A stretch of DNA of 64,000 nt from Sphingobacterium composti (GTDB lineage: Bacteria; Bacteroidota; Bacteroidia; Sphingobacteriales; Sphingobacteriaceae), in contig NZ_WUQZ01000009.1 in the NCBI RefSeq assembly GCF_009829075.1, forward strand, positions 1-64,000. Reading direction: 5' to 3'. The translations under genes and the position numbers were made by a program. The first letter of the stretch is position 1, and every line of letters starts with the position of its first letter. Positions 61,947 to 64,000 of the stretch are shown one piece after another. The notes beneath the pieces are model-generated. The model did no database searches. It had not been told where the DNA came from and worked only from the letters and a program-made list of their open reading frames with translations.

Positions 61947-62900
61947 TTATGGTAATAGTACTTTATTGATAATGTGTACTACACCATTAGTAGCCATTAT
62001 ATTCATCCCAGTGATTGTGGATGCACTGGTGTTACTTTTACCTTTTAAAGTAGCATTTGCTCCTAAAGCAACTGCTAAAGTTTCTCCATTCAACGTTGTT
62101 AATGTCTGTCCATTTGTCAAATCTGATGAAAATGCACGAGCTGATAATACATGGTAAGTTAAAATACTTGCTAATGTATTAGGGTCAGCCGCATTTATGG
62201 AAGCGATAGTAGGAAATCCTGCTTCAATAAATGCGGCATTAGTCGGAGCGAACACAGTCAATGGTCCACCCCCACTCAAAGTCTGTGCAACATTGGTTGA
62301 ACCTTCACTCGCTCTTAATACCGCAGCAACCAAATACGTTAAGTCTGAATTGCCTTGAGTGACTTCTACCAAATTTCCTGCTGGGGGCATTAAAACTCTT
62401 TCAATGGTATGAACAATACCATTATTAGCCATCACATCAGCTTGCTTAACCTTCCATCCGTTTACAAAGACACCATTACTATTTTTTGTAACAAATACAT
62501 CTTTACCGCTAGCTGTTTTTACTTGCATATTTACACCTGTTTCAATACTTGCCGAATTGACACGAGAACTAAGTGTATGGTACAGTAATATGTCTTTTAC
62601 TTTGTCTACAGAAAGACTCTGTAAAACACTTGCTGTCACACCAGAAGCCTCGAAAGATTCATTATCAGGAGCAAAGACTGTGAACGAACCGTTTCCATTT
62701 AGTGTCGATGTTAAATTTGCCTTAATGAGAGCTGATTCTAAAGTCGAAAAACTAGGAGATTCTACCACAACATCTACTATGCTCTTGTTTATACCTACCA
62801 CATCTTCGTCATTATCAGAGCAAGACACCTGAAAAGTTGAAACGCCTATCACTGCTACTGCCATGAAGGACTTTGCGAAATTTAAAAATTTGGTTTTCAT
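61947..62900 (-). CDS. Lipoprotein with two fasciclin (FAS1) domains
   Basis: The 317-residue protein has a lipobox QVSC-S (Cys at about residue 27). Two FAS1 domains follow: residues about 38-170 (FTVFAPDNESFEA, DILLYHTL, GIVHTIERVL) and about 178-317 (LTVFAPTNAAFIEAG, SILTYHVL, GVVHIINKVLLP). FAS1 proteins mediate adhesion to surfaces or polymers. Expected at the outer membrane. It is a single gene. Confidence 0.9.
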   Translation of the reverse strand: MKTKFLNFAKSFMAVAVIGVSTFQVSCSDNDEDVVGINKSIVDVVVESPSFSTLESALIKANLTSTLNGNGSFTVFAPDNESFEASGVTASVLQSLSVDKVKDILLYHTLSSRVNSASIETGVNMQVKTASGKDVFVTKNSNGVFVNGWKVKQADVMANNGIVHTIERVLMPPAGNLVEVTQGNSDLTYLVAAVLRASEGSTNVAQTLSGGGPLTVFAPTNAAFIEAGFPTIASINAADPNTLASILTYHVLSARAFSSDLTNGQTLTTLNGETLAVALGANATLKGKSNTSASTITGMNIMATNGVVHIINKVLLP

Positions 62901-63038
62901 ATTGCCTTATTATTTAATATTAATTAGTACAATATAATACAATTAAAAACAAGTATGGTTCATTATTATACCAAATAATTTTAAAATCATAAAAGTGATA
63001 TAATAAAATATCATTGATGTTTAATGGTAAAAAATGAA

Positions 63039-63061
63039 AAATCCACATCAAATGTGGATTT
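63039..63061 (-). terminator. Hairpin between gluconate dehydrogenase and FAS1 genes
   Basis: AAATCCACAT/ATGTGGATTT form a perfect 10-bp stem (63039-63048 with 63052-63061) with a 3-nt loop. It is a second hairpin behind the 63171 gene; the minus-strand tail is TTTCATTTTT. Confidence 0.6.
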
Positions 63062-63132
63062 AAAGTGGTATATGCCCTACTAATACCCTAATTAGGATTT
63101 GGAATTGCATGTAAATAATAGTTAAAATCAAA

Positions 63133-63161
63133 AAGGGCGAGAACTTTATAGTCTCACCCTT
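63133..63161 (-). terminator. Terminator after the gluconate dehydrogenase subunit gene
   Basis: AAGGG/CCCTT and GAGA/TCTC stems with one mismatch lie 10 nt behind the stop. The minus-strand tail is TTTTGATTTT. Confidence 0.65.
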
Positions 63162-63170
63162 CTTTCATGA

Positions 63171-63803
63171 TTATGCAAATGCGCGATCTCCTTTTTTGTA
63201 TGGATAATTTCCATCGTATTTACCAGGAATTTTCACATAGCGTAAAGCTTTTGTTAACCCTAGCTCAGAATTGAAATAACCTGTTAACGTCATTTGTCTA
63301 AACAAATGAAACCAATGTTCAGGCTCATAATCTACATCAGGTTTTACAAGCTCATTTTGTCTTGTAGTGTTTTTATCCACCTCGTCTTTGATTCGCTCCC
63401 AACGTTTACCGTTATATTCTTCAGCTTCTTTGTATAATTTTTCTGCAACCTCAGTTCTTTCATCTAGAGTCAAGCTTGCAAAATCTTTGCCCTTCACATC
63501 CTTACTAGTTTTATCTAATGTTGCTAAACCATCTACAATAGCCTTTTGTTGCTTTTCTGTATAACAATCCCTCACATATACTGCGATGAAATTGCCTACT
63601 CCTGCTTCCTTGGCTCCAGGAGTAGAGGTAGGTGGCAAAATAGCGTCCGCTAAATCACCCAATCTATCTATCATCTTGCTATCAAATAACGCCTCTACCG
63701 TTTTAGTAGCTGGTTGTGTACAGCCTTCTAAAAATAAGTTAGCACCCACGATAGATCCACCAAGGATCATAGCTACGCGTTGTAATGCTTCTCTTCTATT
63801 CAT
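63171..63803 (-). CDS. Gluconate 2-dehydrogenase subunit 3-family protein
   Basis: The 210-residue exported protein starts with a twin-arginine-like signal (MNRREALQRVAMILGG) ending in FLEGC, so it may be a Tat-exported lipoprotein. The body has the DAILPPTSTPGAKEAGVGNFIAVYVRDCYT and EHWFHLFRQMTLTGYFNSELG motifs of the small subunit of periplasmic flavin sugar dehydrogenases. It is 11 nt behind a Gfo/Idh/MocA oxidoreductase gene on the same strand, a frequent pairing in Bacteroidota. No catalytic GMC subunit is in the window. Confidence 0.88.
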   Translation of the reverse strand: MNRREALQRVAMILGGSIVGANLFLEGCTQPATKTVEALFDSKMIDRLGDLADAILPPTSTPGAKEAGVGNFIAVYVRDCYTEKQQKAIVDGLATLDKTSKDVKGKDFASLTLDERTEVAEKLYKEAEEYNGKRWERIKDEVDKNTTRQNELVKPDVDYEPEHWFHLFRQMTLTGYFNSELGLTKALRYVKIPGKYDGNYPYKKGDRAFA

Positions 63804-63814
63804 CTTTTTATTTG

Positions 63815-64000
63815 TTAAAATGTATAGTTAACTTCCCAGCCTGGGCGATATGTACGTTTTACAAATTGATTTACTTCGTCGAAATTTGTAACACGCATAT
63901 TATCATTATCCCAAACCAATTTCTTACTTCTTCCAGGGTATTTGTCACCCACTTTTAAATCAACACCGCGAATAGCTAAATTCGCCATTAATAATGCTTC
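63815..64000 (-). CDS. Gfo/Idh/MocA oxidoreductase, C-terminal end only
   Basis: The last 61 codons of a gene running off the right edge end with LVWDNDNMRVTNFDEVNQFVKRTYRPGWEV, the typical C-terminus of Bacteroidota Gfo/Idh/MocA sugar oxidoreductases. The catalytic part lies outside. It is in an operon with the subunit 3-like gene. Confidence 0.75.
   Translation of the reverse strand, partial: EALLMANLAIRGVDLKVGDKYPGRSKKLVWDNDNMRVTNFDEVNQFVKRTYRPGWEVNYTF

Overview
The window comes from a low-GC member of the Bacteroidota, most likely the Sphingobacteriales (Pedobacter/Sphingobacterium-like). The evidence is the -33 TTTG / -7 TAnnTTTG promoters, the TonB receptor with an N-terminal carboxypeptidase-like domain, S46 dipeptidyl-peptidase, WG-repeat and FAS1 lipoproteins, and a Wza/Wzc/UpxY polysaccharide locus. 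It is chromosomal; I see no phage, plasmid or CRISPR functions.

1-1.5 kb is a mobile-element graveyard: the N-terminal part of an IS982-type transposase (cut by the window edge), a C-terminal scrap of an ISL3-type transposase, and the 5' part of a group IIC intron sitting just behind the sucB terminator. 1.5-14.8 kb is housekeeping and small transport genes: sucB-sucA, a short photolyase/cryptochrome, an SDR-like protein, UbiD, a tiny membrane protein overlapping an ABC ATPase, a beta-barrel-like protein, an ABC1/UbiB kinase and a hydrolase lipoprotein. 14.8-18 kb is a TonB receptor plus His-rich lipoprotein behind three copies of a 15-bp palindrome, then tRNA-Arg(CCG). 18.2-22 kb is a small regulatory island: two paralogous HTH proteins, a degenerate receiver fused to a CRP-type regulator, and a universal stress protein.

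21.5-49.2 kb is one large exopolysaccharide locus read right to left: wza, wzc, a NusG-like UpxY antiterminator, a UDP-sugar dehydrogenase, Wzx, Wzy, six glycosyltransferases, an initiating phosphosugar transferase, three DegT-type aminotransferases, AsnB, a UDP-glucuronate 4-epimerase, a secreted pectate lyase with its own promoter, a PhyH dioxygenase, two acetyltransferases, a membrane-bound 4,6-dehydratase and a final HTH gene. The enzymes predict a polymer with acidic (uronic acid, probably partly galacturonate) and acetamido-dideoxy sugars. The pectate lyase could trim that same polymer.

The 1.2 kb ahead of wza is the most striking non-coding part. On the wza strand it holds two canonical promoters, each followed within 30-60 nt by intrinsic terminators (four in total), and I find no other canonical promoter before wza. 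Together with the UpxY gene inside the locus this suggests a leader controlled by processive antitermination, or a pair of related small RNAs.

49.5-64 kb returns to housekeeping: riboflavin synthase, a ClC channel with CBS domains, OxyR, a DPP11-type peptidase, a rhodanese-thioredoxin fusion, small membrane proteins and lipoproteins, a UbiE-like methyltransferase, a DUF4256 protein, a WG-repeat protein, CrcB, a FAS1 lipoprotein, gluconate 2-dehydrogenase subunit 3 and the end of a Gfo/Idh/MocA oxidoreductase. All functions are read from sequence by eye; no database search was run.
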